From: Coemansia sp. RSA 922
Lineage: Eukaryota; Kickxellomycota; Kickxellomycetes; Kickxellales; Kickxellaceae
Reading direction: 5' to 3'
Assembly: GCA_027577415.1 (NCBI GenBank)
Contig: JANBQS010000350.1
Span: forward strand, 1 to 20,366
Length of the DNA: 20,366 nt
Within the stretch, counting starts at the first letter, position 1. Each line of letters opens with the position of its first letter. Made by a program: the position numbers and the translations under genes. A model generated the notes under the pieces. That model ran no database searches. It had not been told where the DNA came from and saw only the letters and a list, made by a program, of their open reading frames with translations. Below are positions 8,218-16,949 of the stretch, piece after piece.

Positions 8218-8918
8218 ATGGTAAGCGCACGAATGGATTCGCCACCGTGATGGATTCGCCATACAGAATAAATATCAGGGATGGATGCGGCTTCCATTGA
8301 CGACTATTTTCCCAATGGAGGGAGAAATCTCGAATTTCAAATTTGAAATTTCGCATTTTTGGTCCATGCTCTCCTCTCGGTTTTCCCCTATTGCGCCGGA
8401 GCGGTGTTGTAACGACATTTTTGGCTTACCCATTGAGTTGACACGAGCGCAACTTGGCCTTGTTACAGCCCGCTTTCCTATATGTGCAATTACGCTTCTT
8501 TTGGGGGTACTCTGATTCGCAAAAGCTTCGTACCTTGTACATTGAAGCCGTACAGCCTCCTTGTTCTCTTTTTCTCCTTGATATTGTCTTTTTTGGCATA
8601 TTACTAACACTTTGTTACCTTTTTTGTTCAACTCTACAGTCGAAGGGAACGTCCAGCTTCGGTAAGCGTCACACCAAGACGCACTCGCTTTGCAAGCGTT
8701 GCGGAAACCGTGCTTTCCACAACCAGAAGAAGACCTGCGCGTCGTGCGGCTACCCCGCTGCCAAGATCCGCTCGTTCAACTGGGCTGTTAAGGCTAAGCG
8801 CAGAAAGACTACCGGTACCGGCCGTATGCGCTACTTGAAGACCGTCAACGTCCGCTTCAAGAACGGTTTCCGTGAGGGTGTCCGCAAGGCTGCTACCCCC
8901 GCCGCCAAGACCAACTAA
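8218..8918 (+). CDS. RPL37: 60S ribosomal protein eL37, join(8218..8220, 8640..8918)
   Basis: Exon 2 encodes [20 protein letters not shown] and the rest of eL37, but has no Met of its own. A perfectly placed exon 1 consists of only the ATG at 8218-8220, followed by GTAAGC; the 419-nt intron ends TACTAAC (8602-8608)...CTACAG. The product is 93 residues, normal for eL37. The zinc ribbon is intact: Cys19, Cys22, Cys34 and Cys37 (CKRC, CASC). The basic C-terminal half ([16 protein letters not shown]) is the conserved rRNA-binding part. eL37 sits in the large subunit next to 5.8S rRNA and is needed for pre-rRNA processing. Codons are strongly C-ending, as for a highly expressed gene. An ATG-only first exon is common in fungal ribosomal protein genes. 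The frame is also open through much of the intron's 3' half, but that peptide is unrelated to eL37. Confidence 0.96.
8233..8261 (+). repeat. 12-bp direct repeat in eL37 intron
   Basis: ATGGATTCGCCA occurs at 8233-8244 and again at 8250-8261, a 17-bp period. A partial third copy (ATGGATGCGG) begins at 8281. Confidence 0.7.
8293..8350. repeat. Inverted repeats in eL37 intron
   Basis: TCCATTG (8293-8299) pairs with CAATGGA (8313-8319) around a 13-nt loop. Then AATTTCAAATTTGAAATT (8333-8350) is a perfect 18-bp palindrome. In RNA these could form two neighbouring stems. Confidence 0.65.
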
Positions 8919-9030
8919 ATTCCTGAATTTATAATATCGACGTTTTTTTATCTCTTGAGAAAAAGGTTGAACATGGATTTTTTGGAAGTTGATTTTGTTT
9001 GGAATGTAAGCTGACGATTTTATAATGGCG
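8919..9030. other. Convergent 3' intergenic region eL37/MZT1
   Basis: A 112-bp gap between the eL37 stop (+) and the MZT1 stop (-), A/T-rich, with TTTTTTTATC at 8944-8953. It would contain both polyadenylation sites; no gene is seen. Confidence 0.4.
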
Positions 9031-9356
9031 CTATTGATAGCGGTTTTCTTGTGGCTGAGCTGTGGGCTGCGCTTCTCGACGTAGCTCTTGAGTGATGGCT
9101 ACTAGAGCACTGGGGTTGACGCCCTGACGCATGAGAGCCATTGCGGCAACGATCTGGCTCTTTGTGAGACCAGCGCCTATTTCCTTTGACAACTGGCCGA
9201 GTACTATACAAAGAATAACAGGAGTATTAGTGTTGTTTACGATAAAGAAAGTGTATTTGGAGGGGGTGGGCGTGTTGAATTTGACTTACCGTCAATAGCT
9301 TGGCTGTCCTGCTGTGTCTGTCTCCTGCTATCTCTAGTGCTAGTATACGCGTCCAT
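9031..9356 (-). CDS. MZT1: Mitotic-spindle organizing protein 1 (MOZART1), complement(join(9031..9203, 9290..9356))
   Basis: The gene is only visible after splicing. Exon 1 (9356-9290) encodes a polar 22-residue N-terminus starting MDAYTSTRDSRRQ. A GTAAGT donor at 9289 and a TTGTATAG acceptor ending at 9204 remove an 86-nt intron with an ACACTAATAC branch site. The junction rebuilds a Val codon (G|TA) and keeps the frame. Exon 2 gives LGQLSKEIGAGLTKSQIVAA and RQGVNPSALVAITQELRRE, which is the MOZART1 helical hairpin (L-x2-[IL]S-x6-GL, then GVNPEAL-type and I-x2-LR). Total 79 residues, normal for the family. MZT1 binds GCP N-termini and helps recruit and activate the gamma-tubulin complex at spindle poles; S. 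cerevisiae lacks it but many fungi keep it. Its start faces the low-complexity gene at 9775. Confidence 0.92.
9204..9289 (-). other. MZT1 intron (86 nt)
   Basis: Donor GTAAGT at 9289-9284, branch-like CACTAAT near 9223-9229, acceptor TATAG ending at 9204. Phase 1. Confidence 0.9.
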
Positions 9357-9774
9357 AGTAAAAAAAAATATAGTAGAGAGATAGTCAATTGTTTATAAAG
9401 TGAAATGCGACAAACAATAAAAAGGAAAGAGACGGGGGATGGGTGAGAATCAAGAAATTGGAGATCTATGTGTGGGTGGTGGCTTACGCATTTGCTTTGA
9501 TGATGCAGCAAGGCGGGAAGTGAGAAGTGTATTTCCTCTCTTGGCTCTTCTTTTTCTTTTCCTTTTTAGTGTCGTTTCCTCACATTCTTATTTCCAAACC
9601 TTTTTTTCTTCTTGTTGCATTTCTTTTTTTCTTCTTATTCTGTTCCTCTAGCAAAGAAAAAAGGGGCCTTTTTTTGTTACGTTTACTGCTGTTGTCTTGA
9701 GGATTTTTTTCTTCCTTTTATTCCAGTTTTTTTTTTTTTGGATATCCTCGGCTCTTTTTTGTTTTGCTTCAATC
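9357..9774. promoter_or_regulatory. Divergent promoter and long pyrimidine-rich leader
   Basis: 418 bp between the MZT1 start (-) and the low-complexity gene start (+). From about 9540 to 9770 the plus strand is strongly T/C-rich, with runs of T up to 13 (near 9727-9739). This could be a 5' leader, a nucleosome-depleted poly(dA:dT) promoter, or hide a leader intron (possible acceptors CTCTAG near 9646-9651 and TTCCAG near 9721-9726). No TATA box stands out. Confidence 0.45.
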
Positions 9775-11724
9775 ATGACAACTACGACGGCAGCAGATGC
9801 TACTCAAGGACATGGCAAGAATAGTGACAACGGGCAGCGTCTGCAAGCCATGGGCGACAGGCTGAAGCAAGTGTTGGGTACTGAGATCGGAGTTGATCGG
9901 GAGCAAGTTTTGGCAAAGGTAGCTGAGCTGCGTGCGTTGGCCAAGGAGCTGGAGGACTTTGCTGGATCGCTCAACTCGACTGCTGCGAAGCCAGTTCTTG
10001 TCAATAGTACGTTTCCGCGGTCGACTCGGAAGACCATGGTAAAGATGCCTCGTCTTGGCACTGTTTTCGCGGATGCTTCCGGGGAAGAGGGCGGCGAGTT
10101 TAATACTCAGGTGGCTATTCCGCCTGGCGGACTGACTTTTATTGCGTCTGCGGCTGTTATGCAAGAGTCGGACGACGACGACAGTGTTTCGGCTAGTGTG
10201 GATATTGCCGATATTGCCGACGCTATGCGGGGCGCTGTTTTGGAGCCCAACGACGTCATGCCTACGCCTGCTCGTGCTGACGACGATGGGCCTACTACAG
10301 TTACGCATGCGGAGACTGGCACTGAGAGCGTTGGTGGCTTTGCGCATCCTACTGAGTCGTTTGCTAAGACTGTCTTAGCTCAGGCCACTCAGGGCGTCTC
10401 TGCTGCCGTGGTGGCGCCTCAGATGCCAATCCCAGCTGACCATACCCCTGCAGCTGGAGGGGTGCCGCCGCCTTCAGGATTCGACGTGTATGGCATGGCC
10501 TCTTGGCCGCCGCCTGCCACGCCTGTTTCAGCTTCGGCCGTTGACGGCAGCGCTGCGTCCTCTGCCATGCCAGCCATGTACGGGGCCCTGCCCCTGCCCT
10601 ATCCGTTGCCGCACCCGCTGGCGATGCACTGCGGATTCCTGCCGCCACTCATGTATGGCGTGCCACCGTCGATGGGAAGTCCTGTTGTTCCTGGCGGGGG
10701 AGCTGCTCCTCCTCCCCCGCCAGGCCTTGGTTCCACTGCTGCCGGTCACTCGCTGGGTATGCCGCCATCGTCGGCTGCCTCTTCTGATGCGCTGGCGGCT
10801 CAGCAGCAGTCGGAACTATGGGTGCCTGAGCATGGCGTTGTTGATGCTAGCGGCGTGCCTAGGTCGAAGATGGTCATGGCTATGCCGGGCACTGACCATT
10901 ACCAGCACGCTGTAGCGGCTGCGGCGGCGGCTGCTGCTGCCGGGTATCCGATGAATGTGCCGTTCATGTACCCGCACATCGACTCGTCCAACATATCAGC
11001 TGCGGCGACTGGTGGCGGGTCGGAGAACAACGAGTCGGTCGTGTCTGTTGACTCGAACCGAGGCGTAGCGAGTCGGTTTGGGTCTATGCACTATCCGCCT
11101 CAGCAGCACCAGCAGCAGCACCAGCAACCTTTGGCGGGCGACTCGGCACGTGGGTTTAATGAGTATCCGCCAGCCACGCAGTACATGTGGCCTGAGCACT
11201 CGAAGCATATGGCGCAGGGAGCGTATCCCTACGTTCATCAGGGGTATCACCAGGGCAGTGCTGGGCATCAAGGGTACCGTCGTCGTGGGTCTGGCAGTAA
11301 TAACAGCAGTGGGAGCGGCAGTGCTAATGGCTCGAATGCCAATACCAATAATAATAATAATAACAGTAGCGGTGGTAGCAATAGCGGCAACAACTACCAT
11401 CACAACCAGCATCATCAGCATCAGTCGCGGGACCGTCGTGGCAATACTGGCGGAGGATATCCGCGTCAACAGCAGCAGCAGCATCAGCAACGCTGGAATA
11501 ATAACAACAACAACAACAACTCTGGCGGATATAATCCTCGCCACCAGCACCACCACCATCATCACAACCAGCAGCAACATCGCCATCAGAGCCCACACAA
11601 TAGCAGTACTTATAGCCAGGATGCTGGTAGTGCGCCTGGATTTAGTGGCGTGGCGGCAAGCGAAGTATCTGTCGGATCGAGCAACTCGGGGTACTATAGC
11701 AACAACAATAACATACCAAAGTAA
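9775..11724 (+). CDS. Low-complexity Ala/Pro-, Asn/His/Gln-rich protein with N-terminal coiled coil
   Basis: A single-exon frame of 649 residues from ATG 9775. Upstream in-frame Met codons only add a Phe-rich translation of the T-tract. Residues about 19-64 are helical with heptad-like spacing (LKQVLGTEIGVDREQVLAKV, then AELRALAKELEDF). Residues 95-120 (MPRLGTVFADASGEEGG) may be a short conserved motif. The middle is acidic, then Ala/Pro/Gly-rich with a poly-Ala run near 378-391. The C-terminal third is disordered: poly-Asn tracts near 523-535 and 577-585, poly-Gln near 564-570, His-rich stretches, and RG/RGG-like dipeptides (SRDRRGNTGGGYPR). This resembles prion-like RNA-binding or P-body scaffold proteins, but there is no RRM, KH or Pumilio domain. 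The function is unknown; nothing suggests a pseudogene, since the frame is intact despite its repeats. Confidence 0.8.
   Translation: MTTTTAADATQGHGKNSDNGQRLQAMGDRLKQVLGTEIGVDREQVLAKVAELRALAKELEDFAGSLNSTAAKPVLVNSTFPRSTRKTMVKMPRLGTVFADASGEEGGEFNTQVAIPPGGLTFIASAAVMQESDDDDSVSASVDIADIADAMRGAVLEPNDVMPTPARADDDGPTTVTHAETGTESVGGFAHPTESFAKTVLAQATQGVSAAVVAPQMPIPADHTPAAGGVPPPSGFDVYGMASWPPPATPVSASAVDGSAASSAMPAMYGALPLPYPLPHPLAMHCGFLPPLMYGVPPSMGSPVVPGGGAAPPPPPGLGSTAAGHSLGMPPSSAASSDALAAQQQSELWVPEHGVVDASGVPRSKMVMAMPGTDHYQHAVAAAAAAAAAGYPMNVPFMYPHIDSSNISAAATGGGSENNESVVSVDSNRGVASRFGSMHYPPQQHQQQHQQPLAGDSARGFNEYPPATQYMWPEHSKHMAQGAYPYVHQGYHQGSAGHQGYRRRGSGSNNSSGSGSANGSNANTNNNNNNSSGGSNSGNNYHHNQHHQHQSRDRRGNTGGGYPRQQQQQHQQRWNNNNNNNNSGGYNPRHQHHHHHHNQQQHRHQSPHNSSTYSQDAGSAPGFSGVAASEVSVGSSNSGYYSNNNNIPK
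11284..11600 (+). repeat. Trinucleotide-rich Asn/Gln/His tract
   Basis: Runs of AAT/AAC, CAG/CAA and CAC/CAT codons encode the poly-Asn, poly-Gln and poly-His segments of the low-complexity protein. Codons are mixed within each run, so they are not pure microsatellites; length may still vary between strains. Confidence 0.75.
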
Positions 11725-11783
11725 TCTCTTTTTTTTTAAAAATTACTTTTTCATATTATTCCAAAAAAAATACTTTTTATTAT
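11725..11783. other. 59-bp convergent 3' intergenic gap
   Basis: Only 59 A/T-rich bases separate the stop codons of the low-complexity gene (+) and TAF2 (-). An AATAAA for TAF2 is present on the minus strand at 11781-11776. Overlapping 3' UTRs are likely. Confidence 0.55.
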
Positions 11784-14700
11784 TCAAAATAGCCATTGGT
11801 TCCAATGATCTGGTTCCAAAAGTTTAGAGGCTAGAGCTTGTATGGCCTTGCCGCAGTCATGAACAGGAGTATCGGGGATATTGAAGAGGAAGCAATCGTC
11901 GATGATGAGTTGGATATCGGCGACAAACTCAGCGACATGTCTGTAGGACTTTTTAGCGAGTTTCTTCTGAATAGTCGACATATCCATGGGATTCTTGACC
12001 AAATCGAAATAGGTCGGTACGCCCAAAGCTACAGGATCGACAGGTTTCAAAAAGGGCCAGCACCTCTCGTCGCGTTTAAGTTTACCCAAGACGGCTCTTG
12101 CTCTCTCGTATGCTTTATCGTCCATTGGCAGATCAGGAATATTCGATAGACGGGACCACGTAGTAAGGAATATACGCTGTAGGGTCTCGCACTGCGTATG
12201 TACGTAGGTACCGGGGATATTGAAGAGGAAGCAGTTGCTGAATAGTAGTTCCAAATCTTCTTTAAACTCGTTGGCCGACTTGTAGCTTGTAAGTTTGTTG
12301 CGTATCGTTGACAGGTCGATGGGTCGTTTGATTACGTCGAAATATGTCGGTACGCCTTGTTTAATGGGGTCGACTGGAGCCATAAACTCTATTGCTGATG
12401 GTTGCGCTTGTAAGCGGAGAAGAGTTCGACGACATAACGATAACCATTCAGTTGACTCGTTCCTTGTTTGGTCTAGGTACTCCATTATTGCGTCGGGATC
12501 GTCCAATAATTGAGATGATGTAGAGTTTTTGGTCGGTGTAATATCGGGTGTTTCGTGGGTCTTTACGCGCTTGATACTCGTCGATTCCAATGGCGGCATT
12601 GTAAATAACGGTGCGGTGGGTGTTATAGGAGCTGACGATTGGAATGATTTGCGTTTACCCGTACTAATCCTCGCAGTCTTTGGCGTCGTAGCTACTGGCG
12701 TACTAGGCTCTACAATAGCGGTAGAACTAGGCAGAGCGACTGATAGTGCGGTGGAACTGGGCAGAGCGGCTGATGATAGTCCACATTTGGTCCACTCCGA
12801 ATCGAAAGCACGTTCGACAGACTCGCCCATTAAATGTACTGGAGTACCAGGCGGATTGAAAGCATAGCAGTTGGCTAGCATCAAACGGACATCGGCCTCA
12901 AACTGATCTACTGTAGAGTATCCGTTAGTTTCGAGTTTGCGCTTAATAGTACCTAGGTCCATGGGCTGTTTGATAATATCGTAGTAGGTCGGACATCCAT
13001 CCAGAATAACGTCGACTGGTCGCATAAACGGAAATGCATCTGGGTGACGACTGAGTTTACGCAATACGCGGTGCAAGAGTTTGCGTGCAGCAGTATCGAT
13101 ACCAGAAGAAACAACAGTCTCGACAGGTTTTGCTGTTGCTACTACTGGAGTTGCTGGAGCCGCGGGAGTTACTGGCGCTGGAGCTGGAGTTGCTGGGGCT
13201 GGAGCTGGAGGCGGGGGAGTCGCAGGCGATATTTCCTTGGCTAACGGACTACTACTGCTGCTGACAGTGTCGAGAACAGCCGAAGATGTGACTTTGGAGA
13301 GTTTCAGCTTTAGCTTTATCGGCGGCGACGGAATAGCGACAGGAGCAGTATATACGGGCGAATTGAGACTAGCGTCAGGCACAGCAATCGGCGGCGGACG
13401 AGTACCAGCAAGTGGCGGTGGACGGGTACCAGCAATAGGAGGCAAATCGTCATCGATAGAAACAAATTCGTCAGTGACACGCGGCACTTTCTTTTGGTAT
13501 TTTCGACGTGGCTGCTGAATACGAGATACGGAATCCTGAACACCCAAAAGAGCCAACGGCGTATCCTCGCTATCACTAGACATGGGCGATCCCTCCGCTG
13601 GTTTGACTGATTTGGGCTGCAGTCTGATTTTAAGTCGACGACGCGGCTGACGTGGCGGCGGAGGTATAGACTCATCGATAGTCTGGTATACTAACGCGTG
13701 CACAGCTGCTAGTAGTCTGCGCGACTCTGCTGGCACTGCAGAGTCATAGACAGCCGATGCCAATATGCTTCTCAGGTCCAGCGAGTCTGCAATTCCATCA
13801 TCGACTAGGGCTTCAAACCCACCGACGAGTCTCGCTGGCGTGTCAATGTGCTCGGCCACGCCAGATCCTTGCTCCTCCATAAACAATAGACTGTGGTGCT
13901 GGCGGCCAAACGCCATAGCACGCACCATGAGCAACTGCACTACGTGGCGCGATATGTCGACAGCCAATCGCGGGTGCTCTAGGTCAGATGCCCAGGCGGC
14001 CATCAGCCGCGCCACGGGCTGCACGCAGGGCCCCCAGTGCAACAATAGGCCAGAGACCGCGGTCTGCCTCACCGGCGTATACGCCTGCATGTCAGCCATC
14101 GCAGCAAACAGCGCCGTATTGAACACATGCGCGTCGGGCTGCACCAGCGACACGCGCACCAGCGCCTCCAGCGCGGCACACGTGACTACGTTGTGGAACG
14201 ACGGCACAAGCAAGTCCAGGGCGCGCAGCCGCTCGACCTCGGCCATGGCGTCGACGCAGCCAGCGCCCGACAGAAAGCGCTGGCTGCCAGCGACCGAGTT
14301 GGCGGCAGCAGCAGCCAGCCCCGCCAAATAGTGGCCGTCCGCGTAGGAGTTCTCGCTGTTGTCGTTGTACCTCAGCGCGGCCAGCAGCAGGCGGCGTGCG
14401 GGTGCTGGGGCCTCGCCGCGGCGGTCGCGGATGTTGGACAGGGCGGCGAGGACTGCGCGCTGCGTAAAGTACTCGCCGACGCTGGAAAAGTCGTTGGGGC
14501 GGGGAAGTCGCGGCTCGTCCAGCGGCTCGTTGTCTTTGCCGTTGGGCATACAGTAGCGGGCCTTGTAGATGTTGACCAGGTGGTGCAGGCCGATCCAGGC
14601 GAGCCGCTCGGTGGCCAGGGCGGCGAGGGCCAGGGCGGCGGCGACGCGCACGCGGAAGAACACGCGCGCGTCCATGACGGCGCGCATCAGAGCCGTCGAC

Positions 14701-16949
14701 GCGGCCTGGCTGGGCATGCGCTGCAGGGCTGCGACGGCGTCGGCCTGGGCAGCCACGTCGCGGTCCCTCTGCAGCTGGGCGGCCCACATGAAGGCGGGCT
14801 GGTCAAAGTGGACGATGCAGGCCCACTCCAGGTCGGGATCGACGCGGATCCACTCGAACGTCGCGCTGGCCAATGACTCTTCGTCGGCCTCGCCCCACTC
14901 GACCACCCGCCACGCGCGCTTGGCCTGCAGCGTCTCGGCGCCAAACAGCGCTGCTGCTGGGGCGCCCGCGTCGTCGGTGGCGGCCATCTGGCGCTGGTGG
15001 AAGCGCTTGGTGCTGCGGCGGATGCGCTTGTACTTTGTGTTGAACTGCACCTCGAAGCGCCGCACGCGCTCGTGGATGTCCAGCACGTGCTCGTACGGCG
15101 TGCCGTCGGCCTCGCGGATGCGCGCAGTGAGCGGGCCGCGGAAGACCTGCGCCTTGGCCCAGGGCGCAGTGGCCTTGGCGTTGGTCGACTCCTGGTGGAC
15201 GGTGATTTCAACCGCCAGCTTCTTGCGGTTGAAGGCGTACGCCATGTGGAAGACCGGGCAGCCCGTGCCGTAGATCCACTGCTCGCTGAACGACCCGACG
15301 TCGACCCCGCTGACGCGCCGGCAGCCGCGCAGGAACCAGGCCGTGGTGACGGCGTGGGCGCTGCCAAGATCGCCGCTGACGCACGCGCCGAGCACCTTGG
15401 CCACCATGCGCGCCAGGCCCAGCGACTGCCCGCCCTTGACCATGCGCCGGTCGAGCATGTGCAGGACGATGGGCGCCTTGAGCCGCATAAACTCCACGTC
15501 GTCAGGGACCCAGCGCTGGCCGGGGTAGCTCAGCGCGCGCTGGTTGACGTCGGCGTGGCACAGCCGCGCCATGTCGCGTTTGAGCCGGAACCGGTGCTCG
15601 TTGTGCCCCAGATTGTGCCGCACAAACGCGCCGGCCGTGTACCCCGCCAGCCCCAGCACCAGCCACTGGTCCGCCCAGTCGCCGGCCGCCACGTACGTGC
15701 CGAACCACTGCTGCGCCACGCCCAGCCCGATCACGCGCCGAGCCTCGTATGCCGCCTCGATCACCGTCGCGGGGTGCAGCAGCTCCACGCTCACTAGCGT
15801 CAGCGACGCGCACGTGATCACCGGCGTGCGAAGGCCCTCGAGGAACACAATCTTGTATGACGTGTACGGGTACGCCCCAAACTCTTGCGAGTGGAAGCCG
15901 AGCGCCTCGGGCAAGAACGAACATGTGTTCTCTAGCTCCGCCTGCTGCCCGCCATAAGTAAAGGCGTAGATGCCGCCAATCGCGTCGACCGTCTCGGGGC
16001 TCACAGTGACGCTGCTGTTAGCAGGCGCAACTGGCGTGTCTACCTCTTCTTCTTCCTCGTCCTTTTCGCTGTCGCTTCCATGCGGCGTCTCTGCTCGCTC
16101 TTCGTTTAGCGGAGGTGGTACTACCGCAACATTGCTAGTGCTTCCGCCTACGGCGAGCAGGCTGCTGTCCAGCGTGCAAGCGCTAGTAAACGGGCCAGCG
16201 ACAAACCCCAAAGTACACGCTGGCGTGGCTGTTGACATCACATACCGGAATACCTTGCGCGATGGGTCGCGCGGATGTACTACCAATGAGCTCAGTTCGC
16301 CGACAGAAATAACAGTGATTGGAAGCAACTGACCACCACTCGACTCTACGCAGGCGGGTACAGTGTAGAAAAGATCCCAAGTACTGCGCTCATGCATAGT
16401 GTCGACGCATGGTAGCCAAGATCGCGTCACACTCGGATACATTCTCGTCTCTGTGTGTACAGTTGCTCGCCCATCGTCAGACTCGCTAAATATTAGTCCG
16501 GTCTTTGGCTCAACCAAGTAAAACTCTATCCGCACGTGTGCCTTTTTAAACCCAGTATTAGTACTCTCCACGCGAAACTCTTTTGGAAACTTTATCAATA
16601 GCTCGCCACTGTCATTGTTGTCTTGTGTTCGCGAGATTTTGTCTAGTACTTGTTGTCTGGTTATTGGCCCCAACCGCTCGAATTCACACCCGAGTCCGTT
16701 AATAGTCACACTCCGCACAACTATAATACAACTTGTATAGTGTTTCAGTAAGATAAAATAAATAAATATATAAACTCTGGGTTTTTGTTATACTACTCTG
16801 TGTGTATGTTTACCTGGTCGGTCACAGAAAAGTTGAATCCCTGTCAAGTCTGTTGTCTTTGGTGTTATAGACAGTTCTGTCACGCCCTTGACTAACCGTC
16901 GCGCAAAGTCAATGTCCAGCGAGACAAGCTGGTGGCTGACGGAAAACAT
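11784..16949 (-). CDS. TAF2: TFIID subunit TAF2 with three C-terminal bromodomains, complement(join(11784..16720, 16814..16949))
   Basis: Exon 1 starts at ATG 16949 (MFSVSHQLVSLDIDFARRLV); splicing at GTAAAC (16813) to TATAG (16721) rebuilds a Val and keeps frame, giving 1690 residues. The body is TAF2: the M1-aminopeptidase-like region with WLPCVD (147), FGAYPYTSYKIVFLE, and WADQWLVLGLAGY; the M1 GAMEN site reads ITCAS (347-351) and the HExxH site GVAQQ (379-383), so it is a non-catalytic pseudo-peptidase, as in other TAF2. FAFNRK-type and WIRVDPDLEW motifs and a HEAT-like helical region (LLLAALRYNDNSENSYADGH) follow. TAF2 binds Initiator DNA within TFIID. An acidic insert (about 233-292, DSEKDEEEEEVD) and a Pro/Ala-rich basic linker (about 1080-1250) are extra. 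Bromodomains lie at about 1253-1359, 1467-1578 and 1579-1690, each with P-x-Y, P-[MI]D-[LM]-x-TI and the acetyl-lysine-binding Asn. Three bromodomains on TAF2 is unusual. Confidence 0.95.
11787..12122 (-). other. Bromodomain 3 of TAF2
   Basis: Residues 1579-1690, reaching almost to the C-terminus. It shows the ZA-loop pattern FLKPVDPVALGVPTYFDLV, then NPMDMSTI and the BC-loop CFLFNIPDTPVH with the acetyl-lysine Asn. Most similar to bromodomain 2. Confidence 0.9.
12123..12458 (-). other. Bromodomain 2 of TAF2
   Basis: Residues 1467-1578, immediately before bromodomain 3 and of the same 112-residue unit length. Motifs: FMAPVDPIKQGVPTYFDVI, RPIDLSTI, NCFLFNIPGTYVH with the Asn intact. Confidence 0.9.
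12720..12779 (-). repeat. 30-bp tandem repeat (two copies) in TAF2 linker
   Basis: Two 30-bp units, 12720-12749 and 12750-12779, encode the repeated peptide ALPSSTAxxV in the linker after bromodomain 1. They differ at only a few bases. Confidence 0.7.
12780..13100 (-). other. Bromodomain 1 of TAF2
   Basis: Residues 1253-1359: FMRPVDVILDGCPTYYDII, QPMDLGTI, NCYAFNPPGTPVH with the Asn intact. Separated from bromodomain 2 by a Ser/Thr/Pro-rich linker of about 107 residues. Confidence 0.92.
13140..13230 (-). repeat. Ala/Pro/Thr-rich simple repeat in TAF2 linker
   Basis: Irregular repeats of GGAGCTGGAGTTGC-type sequence on the plus strand encode a PAPATPAPAPVTPAAPATP linker just before bromodomain 1. 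A GTRPPP peptide duplication lies a little further upstream in the protein (about 13391-13434). Confidence 0.65.
16721..16813 (-). other. TAF2 intron (93 nt)
   Basis: Donor GTAAAC at 16813, acceptor TTATAG ending at 16721, branch-like TTACTGAAAC in between. Phase 1; the splice joins conserved TAF2 sequence on both sides. Confidence 0.88.

Larger units (their letters stand above)
8221..8639 (+). other. eL37 intron (419 nt)
   Basis: GTAAGC donor, TACTAAC branch site at 8602-8608 and CTACAG acceptor at 8634-8639. It is the longest of the four introns seen here. It holds a direct repeat, a hairpin and an 18-bp palindrome (listed separately). No convincing box C/D or H/ACA snoRNA was seen. Confidence 0.92.

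Noticed and set aside
8221..8639. A box C/D snoRNA in the eL37 intron
   Set aside because: GTGATGG at about 8247 resembles a C box, but the only nearby CTGA D-box candidate is about 260 bases away and no terminal stem brackets them.
10996..11827. Long frames overlapping the low-complexity gene in other frames
   Set aside because: They are frame-shifted or antisense readings of the AAT/CAG/CAC codon runs (poly-Ile, poly-Thr, poly-Val).
14092..15924. Several long frames on both strands within the GC-rich part of TAF2 (up to 266 codons)
   Set aside because: They overlap the clearly conserved TAF2 frame; low stop-codon frequency in GC-rich DNA explains them. Their Arg/Ala/Pro-rich translations show no motifs.
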